From NCBI GenBank assembly GCA_003415625.1, contig PYIU01000004.1, positions 434,001 through 498,000 of the forward strand: a DNA stretch of 64,000 bases. The letters are read 5' to 3'. This DNA comes from Aquanectria penicillioides. Lineage: Eukaryota > Ascomycota > Sordariomycetes > Hypocreales > Nectriaceae. Numbering within the stretch: position 1 is the first letter of the stretch; each line of letters begins with the position of its first letter. The notes under the pieces are model-generated. The model was not told the origin of the DNA, made no database searches, and saw only the letters and a program-made list of their open reading frames with translations. Positions 46,638 through 58,023 of the stretch are shown one piece after another. The position numbers and the translations under genes are program-made.

Positions 46638-48517
46638 GATGATTGATGATGAAGACTTGGAGCACCTGTTCCCATCAGAGAATAAATAGGTATTGAGTAT
46701 CAGGAGTGCAAGAAATCTAAAAGGGCTGTTGGGTTGAGTCGGTCCAAATTTCTGAGGGGCCCAAGCCCTCCACTTATACTTCAAGCCGCCTAAGTCTACT
46801 CACCGTGAATTCTCGCCGATGCTCTTACCTTTTCCAGTAACTGCAACCTAACTACAATTTTCATCCAATTATTAATTCGGGGCTTTGTTTGCCCACAAGA
46901 CAATCGTCTATGGCTATCCAGAGTATCGAAGTCATGACACGAGGCTCTCGCCAAGCAATGCTGCTGCCGCTTTAGGCAAGTGCACGGTTCCACTGGACGA
47001 ATCATTTAGCATGGGGTCGAAGAACTTTAGCTTCCCTACTTATGTACTGCTGATCTCGTGAAAGAAAAAAAAAAGCATTGCTCCTACCATATTAGGGAAC
47101 TGCACTCCACTAGACGGATCTCTCGGCACCGTACTTGACCCATCTCCACGTAAGCGCCGGAGTGATACGGACCAGTTCTCCTGGACTTCGATTACGTTAA
47201 GTTATATCATGGACGCAGTGAGAGTCATCCTCCTTTTCTTTTTTCTTTGGATTTTTTTAGAACCACTTTTCACATCCATGCGATAAATTCTTCGTCGTAA
47301 ACAGAGGTTTCCATAACAGCTATCGTGGCTAGGACAGAAGTAGATTATGTTCAAGTAAGAAGTCTATGTGACCCCTGTGTATGATGCCCCTCTCTCAGTT
47401 CAACTGTGGCCGGAGTGCCTGCCCGCTATTAGTCAAATCTTGTATTCTCGCTTCGTGCCGGGGTATTTTCTCACTTGAAGATGATCTACATTGTTGTAGC
47501 GTGGCTTTTTCGTAAAGCTATGTTTTAACAATTAGCATATTGCAACAGTGTTACCTACTCTCAGGCATTCCCGAGCAAGATCGATTACAACATGGAAGAT
47601 ATCTTGATCCACAACATTTGTTTCATTCACTTCACTCAACTCTCTCACTCAGATATTGGATTATAACTATTACACAACGATTGGAAATGCTCTTTTTCCA
47701 CCATAACAACTGATACGAATAAGAAAGCATACCCTAGAGGTGATCACTAATCTATCTGAAACATGGCGGCAGCCTTGCAGGCTTTATCCTCTGTCCTGGG
47801 TCCTTTCGTATTCTCGGAGTGCGCCGCTTTCATTCGTTATATGTCTTAAATTTTTGAAATGAATATCATATCTATATGAATGTAGCAGGAAGCTAGGTTA
47901 GAGAAAATATGGAGACTGATAAGATGTGGGATAAAATTATGTATGAAGCAACAACGACAAACCATGTACGAGGTACAGGTAAATCTAGTCACACAGGCTG
48001 ACTAATCGAACTATTATGCAAGATCGCAGGCACCATCTGATATGGGAACGTGTGACAACTACCATCGGTGGTTTTGTCGGCAAATAAACTCCTGCATATA
48101 TTAGAACAGGAGACAACCCACCAATCGTTCCCCCAGATGGCATCTAATTTCCTAGTCGTTACATCATGTCATGTATTACCTTCTGTTAAACCACTCGAGA
48201 CCTACCCCTCCAGGAAGTTCATACGACGTCTTGGCCTTGGCAAAGGACGACTAGCATGGAACTTTTTAACATTGGCCTAAAGGAGCAGGTCCAAATGCCG
48301 AAGTGGACACGCGATATGCAATCTTCTAACGACAATCCATGTATTGCAAGGTTGAGACATGGTTATGCGGGACAAAATAAAGGCCTCTCAATCCCGCCCT
48401 AGTGTAGTTTAAAAGAACCTCATGCCGCTAGATATTGTCTCAGTGCGGTCGCATTCGTTCGCTGTGGCCAATTGCTAGCCAAACTCTTATCCATATAAAA
48501 AATACCAGGTCAACAAA
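46638..48517. promoter_or_regulatory. 1.9-kb divergent spacer, AKR / DPP IV
   Basis: No gene recognised on either strand. It must contain the promoters of the AKR gene (left) and the secreted peptidase (right). Confidence 0.45.
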
Positions 48518-50851
48518 ATGACTTTGACCAAGACTATGAGGGACATCATTCTAGCTCTTCTGCCTTTGGCATCGGCTATCAGCCCTCCTCGCAACCCCTA
48601 TCAGCCGGTTGGCGGCGGTGATCGCCTTCTCACTTTCAATGAGACCAGTCCAAGTGCTACTATTCGTCCCTCTAGTAGCAGTTTTAACTGGTTCTCTGCC
48701 GGGAGCGATGGCCAATACATCACATCCAATTCGGCTGGTGACATAGTGCTCGGTAACATTGTCTCTGGTAGTACCAAGACTCTGATTGCCGCAGACAAAC
48801 TCCCAGACGATACGGAGGAATACTGGATCAGCAGTGATGCCACCCGAATACTTATCGCCTCGAATGCGACAGCGCAATACCGGTACTCGTACTTTGCTGA
48901 TTATTTTATTCTGGATGTGGAATCTGGAGATCTCACGCCCTTGACCGACGACCAGGCTGGTGATATCCAATACGCAGAGCTCGCTCCCACAGGTGACAAT
49001 GTCGCCTTTGTACGTGATAACAACCTTTTCATCCTTGATTATGCGTCGGGAAAAGTTCGTCAAATTACTAGCGACGGTGGCGCAGACATGTTCAACGGCG
49101 TTCCGGACTGGGTTTACGAAGAGGAGATTTTTGGCGGACGCTCCACATTTTGGTTCTCCCCCGACGCCAAACTTATCGCATTTTTGAGCTTTAACGAGAC
49201 CGGTGTGGGCACTTTCACCATTCCCTATTACATGGATGGGCAGAAACTCGCACCTACGTATCCAGATGAACTAGATTTGCGGTACCCCAAGGTCGGCTCT
49301 ACCAATCCTACCGTCCAACTCAACCTGCTCACCATCTCTTCTGGTGAATACGAACCTGTTCTAATTGATGTTTTTGAACCAGAGAATCTCATCATTGGCG
49401 AGGTATCCTGGGTCACTGACGCACACACCACCCTTATCTATCGAGCATTCAACCGAGTGCAAGATAAAGACGCCCATGTCGTCGTAGATGCGACCGCATT
49501 GACCTCCAAGGTTGTTCGTGAGCGTGACGGCTCAGATGGATGGCTAGAGAATTCGCTGGCCATTACCTACGTTGGATCCATTAGTTCCAATAATAGCACC
49601 TATTATGTGGACTTGTCTGATGAGGACGGCTGGAACCACATCTACTTGTATCCTGTTAGTGGCGGGAAAGCTATCCAGCTGACATCTGGAGAGTGGGAGG
49701 TCGCCGCTATCCTATCCATCGATACCACTCGGAGCCTCATTTATTACCAAGCCACGACTCATCATTCCACGGAGCGCCACGTTTACAAAGTGTCGTGGGA
49801 AACCCAGAAAACAACAGCTCTTGTTGATGATTCCGTCTCTGCATATTGGTCAGCCTCGTTTTCTTCCGAGAGAGGCTACTACGTATTGAGTTATCAGGGC
49901 CCCGATGTTCCCTATCAGGAAGTATATTCTTCAAACTCCACCTCCAAACCCTTGCGGGTTGTTCAGGACAACTCAGCTTTTTACAAAATTATCTCCGAAT
50001 ACAAATTGCCCAACGTCTCATATTTCGAACTGGAACACCCAGATGGGTACAAATTAAACGTCATGCAACAGCTCCCTGCGAATTTCGATTCATCAAAGCA
50101 ATACCCTGTTCTCTTCACCCCCTACGGCGGCCCTAACTCTCAGTATGTCACAAAGAGATTCCAGACATACGGTTGGAAGGCATACATTAGTTCCGACCCG
50201 GAGCTCGAGTATATTACCTACACGATTGACAACCGTGGTACTGGCTATAGAGGACGCGCCTATCGCTCTACCGTCGCATCTCAGCTGGGAAAGCTCGAGC
50301 CATTGGATCAGATATGGGCTGCAGAGCAGCTTATTGCCAAATTTGACTACATCAATGCCGACAAATTGGGCATGTGGGGATGGTCCTATGGAGGATATCT
50401 CACCGCCAAGACGCTGGAAGCAGACTCTGGAGTTTTCACATTCGGTCTCATCACTGCTCCCGTCTCGGACTGGCGCTTTTACGACTCAATGTACACAGAG
50501 CGATACATGAAGACTCTCGAGGACAATGAAGAGGGCTACTTGGAGACAGCAGTGCACAATGTCGACGGCTTCAAGAATGTCGCTGGAGGTTTTAGCATTC
50601 TGCATGGCACTGGAGACGACAATGTCCATTATCAACATGCCGCAGCCCTGATTGATCTACTGGTTGGCGGTGGTGTGTCGCCTGAGAAGATGAAGATGTT
50701 TGCCTTCACGGATAGCGATCATAGCATCAATTATAATGGAGCCGATGAGTACATTTACAAATATCTCACTGCAAGGTTATATGATGAAGTCCAAAGGGAG
50801 TCGAAGGAGAAATTGAGCCACCAGTGGAGCAAAAAAGATGTACGAAATTGA
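48518..50851 (+). CDS. dppIV: Secreted dipeptidyl peptidase IV (S9B family), 777 aa
   Basis: Single exon. ATG 48518 gives MTLTKTMRDIILALLPLASA, and the second Met (48536) would give a more compact signal peptide, so either start is possible. The N-terminal beta-propeller carries YRYSYFADYFILDVESG and the family hallmark PDWVYEEEIFGGRSTFWFSP. The alpha/beta-hydrolase domain has the nucleophile elbow GMWGWSYGGY (Ser623), HGTGDDNVH (Asp700/701) and DSDHSINYNG (His735), so the triad is complete. It removes X-Pro and X-Ala dipeptides from the N-terminus of peptides outside the cell. Many NxS/T sites suggest N-glycosylation. Secreted DppIV is used in protein nutrition and is an antigen in some pathogens; which applies here is unknown. 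Confidence 0.95.
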   Translation: MTLTKTMRDIILALLPLASAISPPRNPYQPVGGGDRLLTFNETSPSATIRPSSSSFNWFSAGSDGQYITSNSAGDIVLGNIVSGSTKTLIAADKLPDDTEEYWISSDATRILIASNATAQYRYSYFADYFILDVESGDLTPLTDDQAGDIQYAELAPTGDNVAFVRDNNLFILDYASGKVRQITSDGGADMFNGVPDWVYEEEIFGGRSTFWFSPDAKLIAFLSFNETGVGTFTIPYYMDGQKLAPTYPDELDLRYPKVGSTNPTVQLNLLTISSGEYEPVLIDVFEPENLIIGEVSWVTDAHTTLIYRAFNRVQDKDAHVVVDATALTSKVVRERDGSDGWLENSLAITYVGSISSNNSTYYVDLSDEDGWNHIYLYPVSGGKAIQLTSGEWEVAAILSIDTTRSLIYYQATTHHSTERHVYKVSWETQKTTALVDDSVSAYWSASFSSERGYYVLSYQGPDVPYQEVYSSNSTSKPLRVVQDNSAFYKIISEYKLPNVSYFELEHPDGYKLNVMQQLPANFDSSKQYPVLFTPYGGPNSQYVTKRFQTYGWKAYISSDPELEYITYTIDNRGTGYRGRAYRSTVASQLGKLEPLDQIWAAEQLIAKFDYINADKLGMWGWSYGGYLTAKTLEADSGVFTFGLITAPVSDWRFYDSMYTERYMKTLEDNEEGYLETAVHNVDGFKNVAGGFSILHGTGDDNVHYQHAAALIDLLVGGGVSPEKMKMFAFTDSDHSINYNGADEYIYKYLTARLYDEVQRESKEKLSHQWSKKDVRN

Positions 50852-51071
50852 GATGAGGCGTATCTTGACTCGCATTACCTAGATGCAGTTAAATAAATGG
50901 CTTTGCCCAACTTTATCGCTAGAACTCCATTGAAGGTCGCGTTGATGTGCAAACAATCGAGTCAAGTAACGAATAAAGAGTCGGGCTCCACTTCATAATC
51001 AATGCAAGGGATTGCGGGCAGCTTGTATTAGGACATCGTGTGTAGAGCAATCATGCGCGGAATGCATGCGT

Positions 51072-52202
51072 TCAATGGCGCCCACCGCGACCTCGGCCTC
51101 TGTGCCGACCTCCTCGATCTCCAGCATTTCCTCGGTCATTTCTCATTGGCTCGTCCCCCTCTGCTGCTTTTTCCCACAGTGCAACTGCTCTTCGTTGCCC
51201 ACCTGTTTCTGGAGCCTGACAGCTGAAACGGGCAGGGTCGTAAAAGTTTGCTCTCCGGCTGGCTGAGAGAGTATACCCTGAGTACAGACGGCAGTCGACC
51301 GAGCCCTGCTTGTTTAGGGTAGAAAAAACGACGCAACCCCTTGTTTCAATGCAGTGCTTGGCGCAGTCCTCAACTGTTGGCTTCAGTCGGGGACTGCCCA
51401 TGGGGCTGGCATATTGGGCTGAACTTTCGTCGCCACAGATCAAGCTGAGAGGAGGAGATGACGGACAGAGGGTGTATTCCGCGCATGCTGGAGTAGTCGA
51501 AGTAGTCGAGGTCGTCGTATTCGAAGTGGAAGTAGTTGATTTGGATGTCGGCGTCGGCGTTAGAGGCTTGGTCGTTGTGGTTGTAGGAGTAGGTGTGAGT
51601 GTGGGAGTGGGAGATGGTGTGAGTGTGGGAGTGGGAGATGGTGTGTCTGTCGGGCACGGTGGAGGAAGCGGTGGTGAGAAGCGTGCTGGAAGCGGTGTGA
51701 GGAGTGTTGGTTTCAGCTGTATTACTGGGGGTTGTGCTACTGGCAGGAGTGCTGCTAGAGGTGGTGCTACTGAGAGTCGTGCTACTGGTATCTGCGCTGC
51801 CTAGATCTGTGGTGCGAGCAATGCTGCTGCTTGGGGCGTTGTCGTTGCGACTTGTTGTAACGGCGAAGGTGTTGCTGAGGACGCCTGTGTTGGAGATGGA
51901 AGAGTTGGTGGTCCCAGTAACGTCACTGCTCGAGCTTGAGCTGTCGTTGAGTATGGAGATATCTCTACTGGAAATGCGACTTGGCTCAGCGCTATTGCTG
52001 CTTGTAACCTCATTGCTTGGGGGTTGCGGTGCTAGCGATGGTACTGCTCAGCGTCGCGGGCGTGCTGCTGAAACCATGATTCTGTACTCAATGTACTACT
52101 ACAGTCGGTACCTAGTGTAGTCGTTGTATCAGCTACAGCACTACTCGGAGCTGCGTTGACCTCATCCAACATGGCATTGGCCGCCCTTCCCGTGTGCCTC
52201 AT
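51072..52202 (-). CDS. Ser/Thr-rich surface protein with C-terminal PAN/apple-like Cys domain; frame broken
   Basis: On the minus strand a long Ser/Thr-rich tract (SSTTLSSTTSSSTPASSTTP and similar) leads into a Pro/Thr repeat (TPSPTPTL twice, from a 24-bp DNA repeat at 51594-51644) and then a Cys domain: ACAEYTLCPSS, PTVEDCAKHCIETRGCVVFS, VDCRLYSGYTLS, ending near FSCQAPE. The Cys spacing recalls PAN/apple modules of fungal surface proteins. The coding frame changes twice at C-runs on the coding strand (plus 52019-52023 and 51652-51654); dropping one base at each would make it continuous. The 5' end is uncertain (no signal peptide found; ATG 52202 is a placeholder) and the basic C-terminal tail may be read-through. 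Confidence 0.5.
51594..51644. repeat. Two copies of a 24-bp minisatellite (coding for Pro/Thr linker)
   Basis: The unit GTGTGAGTGTGGGAGTGGGA + GATG occurs twice in tandem and encodes a TPSPTPTL-type linker on the minus strand. Confidence 0.85.
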
Positions 52203-52382
52203 TCTTGACCATTGGCTAGAACAACCTTGATCTCAAACAAATATTAAGTGGCGAACAGGCCTGGGATCACAAAATTGTCTCAGGCTCCTGTTCAGATCCT
52301 GGGCCAAGGGGAAAGCAGCAATCAACGTACTTCACGCATGCTACATGCGGGAACTAAAGAACATGGTTTTATTCTTTCTTAA

Positions 52383-53357
52383 CTACTGTGCTGTGTATCC
52401 AGGCTGATCAATCCGGTAAAGGATTTCTGCAACATTGAACCAAGCTTCATATTCAATCTCCGATCTTGTCTCATCGAGATCAAAATGGTAATGACCACCT
52501 CGTCTTTCCTTTCCGGGCCCCTCACCAGCAAAGCAATGGGTGTGCTCCATTCTCAAGCCCAACCCTTGGTCATCGCCGGAGTGAAAGACGCTCAAACAAA
52601 CTAGCGGGGCATCGGTATCGATGAATCTAAGCCAAGATCCCACATCCTTCTCGTCATTGAAAGGCTTCTTTGAAAAATCGGGCATCACATGTAGCTTGGC
52701 TCTGCCCGCACGAATGACAAATACACCTCCCAGGCTCACTAGCTTTTTACCGTAAACCACTCGAATAGCTTCTTGGATGGATTCAGTAAAGTTAGCTTTG
52801 CCAATCCTCCCTTTGGCTGTTATATGCAGTAGTGGGCCGGTCTTGCCGTCGCATCCAAGCAGGTTACACATCAGGGCGAAGCCAGTTGATTCTCCAATCT
52901 GTTCGCAGCGGATGCTACCATCTTGGGAGATTTTCGCGTAGTGCGTACAGTTATTCAAAGCACCATCAAATGCAGATCCGTATGAAATATTAGGCATCAG
53001 TTCCGAGTTCTGTCCCAAGACATGAAACGGCCCAGCCCCAGCTCCCAACAGTAGCCCTCCCTCCCGCGACATCTCCATCAACTCGGAAATTGGGAGCAAG
53101 TCATATCTTGCATCGAAATTAGGCGAGGGTCTGAGATTTGCTTGTCCGCCAATATCTGCGATGCGTACATTCCCGGACAATCCTGGGCCGGCTAGATAAA
53201 ACGGGGCCAGCTGAAGGTTGGGGGGTGCCGAAACGCTGACATTGGATGAGGAGAAGTTGGTTTGTATGCCAGCCTGAATTGCCGCCGCGAGGTCTTCTAG
53301 TGGGGGCGGAGAAAGCTGCACTTTGCGAACAGGCCATTGCGCTTTGTCTTCATTCAT
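52383..53357 (-). CDS. DUF1907 protein, C11orf54/Ptd012-like ester hydrolase, 324 aa
   Basis: Single exon from ATG 53357 (MNEDKAQWPVRKVQLSPPPL). Family marks: IADIGGQANLRPSPNFDARY near residue 65, the mid motif LGAGAGPFHVLGQNSELMP, and the zinc-site region MEHTHCFAGEGPGKERRGGH..YHFD with three His, closed by EYEAWFNVAEILYRIDQP. Human C11orf54 binds zinc and hydrolyses model esters. The biological substrate is not known for fungi. No targeting signal; probably cytosolic or nuclear. Length agrees with the family. Intact. Confidence 0.9.
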   Translation of the reverse strand: MNEDKAQWPVRKVQLSPPPLEDLAAAIQAGIQTNFSSSNVSVSAPPNLQLAPFYLAGPGLSGNVRIADIGGQANLRPSPNFDARYDLLPISELMEMSREGGLLLGAGAGPFHVLGQNSELMPNISYGSAFDGALNNCTHYAKISQDGSIRCEQIGESTGFALMCNLLGCDGKTGPLLHITAKGRIGKANFTESIQEAIRVVYGKKLVSLGGVFVIRAGRAKLHVMPDFSKKPFNDEKDVGSWLRFIDTDAPLVCLSVFHSGDDQGLGLRMEHTHCFAGEGPGKERRGGHYHFDLDETRSEIEYEAWFNVAEILYRIDQPGYTAQ

Positions 53358-54887
53358 TTTGTGTAACGTGGACGAGGATGATGCTAACGTGGTGAAAATG
53401 GAAGAGTTGAGAAATATCTTGCCAAGCGGAGTAGCAACTTGCGGAAACCTGTATTAAGTAATATCGGATCGGGGAATTTACGGAGCAATCCCGATAACAT
53501 AAAGCAAGTCAGCAGTCACCTGGAATTCGAAGCCCCCTCCCTACAACTAGAGGAAAGTGGGGTAACGTCGAAAGAGGGTAAAGAATCACGCAAAAGGTGA
53601 CAAGCCTTAGCTGTGTCAAGATAACCCCACAAGTCAAGGCATCAGAAGCCATAAATACATCGAGCCAGTGGCCGAAATTGTGGTACATTCATCGAACATG
53701 ATCAGTGATCAATCCATGTATCATGCATCAAAGGGTACGGATAGAGTACATGTTCGTATCACGGGCTTCTTGGTGGACACTGTTAGCTAGCCAAAGGGAT
53801 GCACAGTACATGTTGGTCCAATATGAGCCAGTGTCCGCTTCAGGGCCATTTTCAAACACAATCATTGTTTGGCATCCGGTGTCACTATTCGAGATATCCG
53901 TGGATAGTCTGTCTCATATAAAATCAAACTGCACCAAATTCTCTTGATGCCGTAATTGTTGGCCATAGTCTTCCCTCCATACGAGGTTATTGAGGTATAA
54001 GGCCCCGTCTAGGTATTGATCACGCAGGCGCCATGGTCGCTAAGTGTAATCCATTTAGCTGTACTCCCGCAATGAATTACCAAGGGTACTTGAACATTGT
54101 CATACACGAACGTTTCAAATGTTGTTGTGAGTGATCAGCAGCAAGTGGTCGCGGAGCGTACCTGGTTGCCCTGGTGGGTAATAGTATCCCTGGAATTATG
54201 TGGGACGAGGAGTTGACAATAGGGTGAATGGAGAGGAATCAACGAATGTAGGTGCAAAGAAACTAAGTGGCAGAGCCAAGACTGATCGTGTTGGCCATGA
54301 TGGCATCAAGTAGTGCATTCTTGGGATCGACCTCATGGCCACTCAGAGAGCAGATAGTCGGAGGAGATTTGAGTGTGATTCTTGAAGTATAAATGTCAAT
54401 TTTAGCAGGGAAATACCTTGAGAATCCGTTATTGACAAAATGAGAATCAAAACCCCTCAGGCAAAGTTGCAAGGTGCATACTCGCCTGCACCTGCGCCAT
54501 TTCCGAGAAATATTAAGATCAAATAAGTTATATCAACGAATAGTTCATAAAACCTATATCATCGTAGCTGAATAGTTTCTCGATTATTCTAGGAAAGAAA
54601 GTGAAGTTTGTTGGCGACTTGGTAAGAAGGGGTAGGAGATTGGGGGGAATGTCATGTTCCATACTGGATGCGAAGACATATTGTGATGTAAAGATGGATG
54701 CCGCGAGCACAGCCTATAGAATCAGGGCCATACTAATTCGTGATAGCAAATCCTGCAATAGTCAAAACAATGTTATTGGTCGTTTGAAATAATTGCAGTA
54801 TCGATATAGATACAAGCCAAATCAAATCCGCAGCCAGCCTACCAACATGATGATGAGTACATGTCACAAACAAATAGCCTGCCTTAA
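53358..54887. other. Spacer without supported gene
   Basis: Only short frames on both strands. One (minus 54263-54472) reads protein-like at its end (PKNALLDAIMANTISLGSAT) but has no recognisable domain. Confidence 0.4.
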
Positions 54888-55060
54888 CTAAGTGCGTAGA
54901 GAAAACCTATCAAGACACGCCAAAATTACTGGAAATGTTGTTCCTCTAAAGAATGGAATTCGTTGGTGGCTGTGAGATCCAGGTAAAGACTCAACGTCGA
55001 TAACGACATGATCCTTCTTCTCCGAATTGGGTCCATTGTAAGTTTTGGTATCCGTCATGG
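54888..55060 (-). pseudogene. Possible N-terminal relic of an UNC93-like MFS carrier
   Basis: The minus strand gives MTDTKTYNGPNSEKKDHVVI then DVESLPGSHSHQRIPFFRGT and TFPVILACL before a stop. A charged head followed by xxPFFRGTxFxV is how fungal UNC93/DUF895-type carriers begin. No continuation of the membrane domain could be found in the next 400 bp, so this is a fragment if it is real. Confidence 0.3.
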
Positions 55061-55928
55061 TCGCAAGTTTATTCAGCAGGGTTACCAGAGCAATCCCACC
55101 ATGCCTTTTGCTCCCCATCATGAATTCAACAGTAGATACAAGGCCAGATCAATCAATTTGGAACAAATCCGATGTCATTGACTTGGGACCCCCCGAGCGA
55201 AAGATAAAGCCCCGAAAAGGATCGGACGATGTAATGAAATGATCGTTTGCCAGCCAATTACGAATATGTAGGCTAAATCTCATCATTGACAGTTGAACCA
55301 CCATACCCTGGGCCCCCAGATGCCAGGTCATTTACAACAGCTATCAGATTCTAGGACTACTTTAAATACTATGCTTGATTGCTATAGCTAATCTTAAATA
55401 CAATTCTCATAGGAAGCTAAAATAATCGAGATCTACGTAAGTCATGCATTGTAGATGCTGAGTTCCTGAAGGAGATTGATTGAGCATATTGAAATGCAGG
55501 TCAAACTATTCAAATCAAGAAAAGAAGTTCCCTGATGCCTCCAACAGATCACAAATCACTCCTTTCCTATTGAGGGAAAAGTCTTATCCGCAAGTCCACC
55601 GGGATATTCGGACACTGAGTGGGGTTACTCCACAACATAATACAGTCCACATTACGGTATCCTACAGCAAGCACCTCGCATCCCATTAGACATGGATTCA
55701 ATAATAATGCGAACAAAATATCCCATTCGCTCCGAATAATTAGCGTCATCAAAGAAGAGACTGTCGCAAGCGGTAGAGTTGCCGCGAAGGCACGATTATC
55801 AATCTCCTGCTCCCAAGAATGTCTGTGAAGGGGACGACGCGCCTATGCTTGAAGTGCGTAAATTACTTAAATGCTCTGATTCTTCCATCGGTGCTTTGCT
55901 AGGGTATCAATCACAACTTGGCGAGAGG
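55061..55928. other. Spacer without supported gene
   Basis: About 870 bp of AT-rich sequence with short frames only. Nothing recognised. Confidence 0.4.
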
Positions 55929-56485
55929 ATGACTCTTATAGTTGTAGTAATCGGCGGTGGCATCTCCGGCCTCTCTGCTGCTATTGCTCCCGATAGTAGC
56001 TAGGTATACAAATTCATGTGTACGAAAGAGCACCCCGATTCTAGGAGGTAGTCGCTCGGATAGGATTGGCACCCAATGGTCTCCGTGCTCTAGAGAAATT
56101 GGGAGTCCAAGGAGTCCTTGGAGATGAGCTGGGATGGCGAAATCCTAGTGGAATACCCCCACTGCCCAGGTAAGTGAGTTTATGAGCCTGTGCCAAATAT
56201 TTCTTTCTTGTCGGGAAAGGCATCCAGTGCTCCTTTAAAATCTAACCTACAAGATAACTGACTCAAACACATGTGCAATCAGGCATGGCAAAGTGGTGAT
56301 GTTCTGATAAGCAATCCGTACCACAATGTGACTGATAGTCGCCATCATTTTGCACGATTCCACTCGGGATTCTCCATAAGAACAAAAACGCTACAAAAAT
56401 AAATGCAGACAAGGGGCATGTCACAGTATTCTCTGATGACGACACATCCGCAACAGTTGACCTCGTGATAGGTTCGGATGGTTAG
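55929..56485 (+). pseudogene. FAD-dependent monooxygenase relic (salicylate-hydroxylase-like, N-terminal half)
   Basis: MTLIVVVIGGGISGLSAAIA is a textbook FAD Rossmann start (GxGxxG), followed by a stop. In a second frame (56006 on) come IQIHVYERAPRF, a stop, and ARIGLAPNGLRALEKLGVQG. After a probable intron (GTAAGT..AATCAG, 56175-56281) a third set of pieces gives DVLISNPYHN, RHHFARFH and, near 56405-56480, INADKGHVTVFSDDDTSATV then DLVIGSDG, the second conserved FAD motif. Frameshifts and stops break it, and the C-terminal half (DG motif onward) is absent. It is a dead fragment. Confidence 0.75.
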
Positions 56486-57249
56486 TTGCAGATGTCGAAA
56501 ATTAATTTAGATCAAAACTCAACACGCTAGGTCCTAAATTTCTTTTTTTTCTCTGAGTGATAGAACATTATAGCAAATAGTGACTTACAAATATGATAGC
56601 AAGGCCCAACATCATGGTTTTTTACTTCAAGGCTAGGTGAGTAATGTTGAATTGCATGACTCAAAGATGAACCTGGCCACAGGCAATTTTGCGCGAGTAG
56701 GCAAGGGGCGCAATAATACCTAAGTGGAGAAACCGAGAGAATGATAAAGTTCGACAACTAAGCCGAGTCCCTTTGACTAAGTAAGTACACAATGAATTTT
56801 ATTGCCAAAAAGTGGCAAACAATTATAGCGGGTGAGTTTTGCATCTGTTTAACCCATGATTAGCTACCCAAGAATTTCAGAGTCAAGACTCGACTTTAAT
56901 TGATGCCTTGTTTATTGCACTTTGATTTAATTGTGTCATTAATCTCTTCATGTTTGCAGGTGGATTTCAATTGCTCATGGGTTGGGCTGCTAGATACTTG
57001 ATGTCACATACGCTGACCATGTATAGAGGTGGTTTAGTATCATGAAAGTATTAACGGGGTCCTTTGAATTATTGTTCTCTAAGAACCTATTTGCTCCTCT
57101 CTGACTGTTGCCTTGGCCCATCTGCATCAAAGACTAGAACCGTTTTCTTCGTTCCGCAACACCACCAAAACAGAATTCCATGTGTGCACCCGACGTTTCT
57201 CAACTTAATATATACAAGAAGGCGAAAGTACCAGGGGTTTTATCTGTAC
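56486..57249. other. AT-rich spacer
   Basis: About 760 bp, stop-rich on all frames. No remnant of the monooxygenase C-terminus was recognised. Confidence 0.45.
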
Positions 57250-58023
57250 TTAAAGCAAAAATGGAACCAGGAGACCAGCTGCAGCCAACAGATCCTGTCT
57301 CTGGAGGCTCGATCCTGCGTTGCCGTTGACAACGGTAGTAGTCTGAGCGCTCTGAGCGCCTGTCGCGGTAGAACTGGCTGAGCTAACGAATTCGGTGGTT
57401 GAGGTGCTAGAAGCCTCGGTCGATGAGGGCTCCTCGGTCGAGGCAGCATCTTCAGTCGAAGTGAAGGTGTCTACGACAGCAGTCTCGCTGGTTTCGATAT
57501 AGGTGGTAGAAGCGTCGTATATAATGCTGGTCTGGGCTTGAGTCGAGACGGCCAAGTCATAGCTTGTGCTGCTATCCGAATCACCGCTACCGCTGCTGGA
57601 GCCAGATGAGCAGCGATAGTTTCCAGCGCATGTCCTGCCTGCGGCGCAATAATAGGTGGTGCAGCAGACCTTGCCTTCAGGCATGCAGCCACTGCCGCAC
57701 TCCTCCTTTCCGGAGGCGCATCCGGTGGCGGAACCACTGCAAGTCTTTCCATTGGGACAGCATCCTCCAGAGACGCAGTACTTTCCGAGCTCGCAGTAGC
57801 CATATGAGGCACAGCATGAGCCGGTCAATGGGATACAGCCATCATGGCACTCCTTGTAGCCGGAGTTACATCCGCTCAGAGCGAGGTTGCTGTTGTCGCC
57901 GGGAATCTTTTGGCTCGACTCAAGCAGGCCAGGGACGAGATCTAGGGGAGATTGGCCGATTGTGGCTGTGGCCGATCCGAGGATCGACAGAACCAGCGTG
58001 GCGGAGGCAAACTGGGATCGCAT
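57250..58023 (-). CDS. GPI-anchored Cys-rich surface protein, 257 aa
   Basis: Single exon. ATG 58023 (MRSQFASATLVLSILGSATA) is chosen because it starts a signal peptide; the open frame extends upstream with a His run that lies in the 5' leader. Residues about 55-140 hold some 20 Cys in short repeats (GCNSGYKECHDGCIPLTGSC, CCPNGKTC, ECGSGCMPEGKVCC, CAAGRTC), like small chitin-binding or hevein-type knots. A Ser/Thr-rich stalk follows (SSTEASSTSTTEF). The tail NGNAGSSLQRQDLLAAAGLL then VPFLL is a GPI-attachment signal. It is probably a cell-wall or plasma-membrane protein. No enzyme motif is present. Confidence 0.85.
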   Translation of the reverse strand: MRSQFASATLVLSILGSATATIGQSPLDLVPGLLESSQKIPGDNSNLALSGCNSGYKECHDGCIPLTGSCCASYGYCELGKYCVSGGCCPNGKTCSGSATGCASGKEECGSGCMPEGKVCCTTYYCAAGRTCAGNYRCSSGSSSGSGDSDSSTSYDLAVSTQAQTSIIYDASTTYIETSETAVVDTFTSTEDAASTEEPSSTEASSTSTTEFVSSASSTATGAQSAQTTTVVNGNAGSSLQRQDLLAAAGLLVPFLL

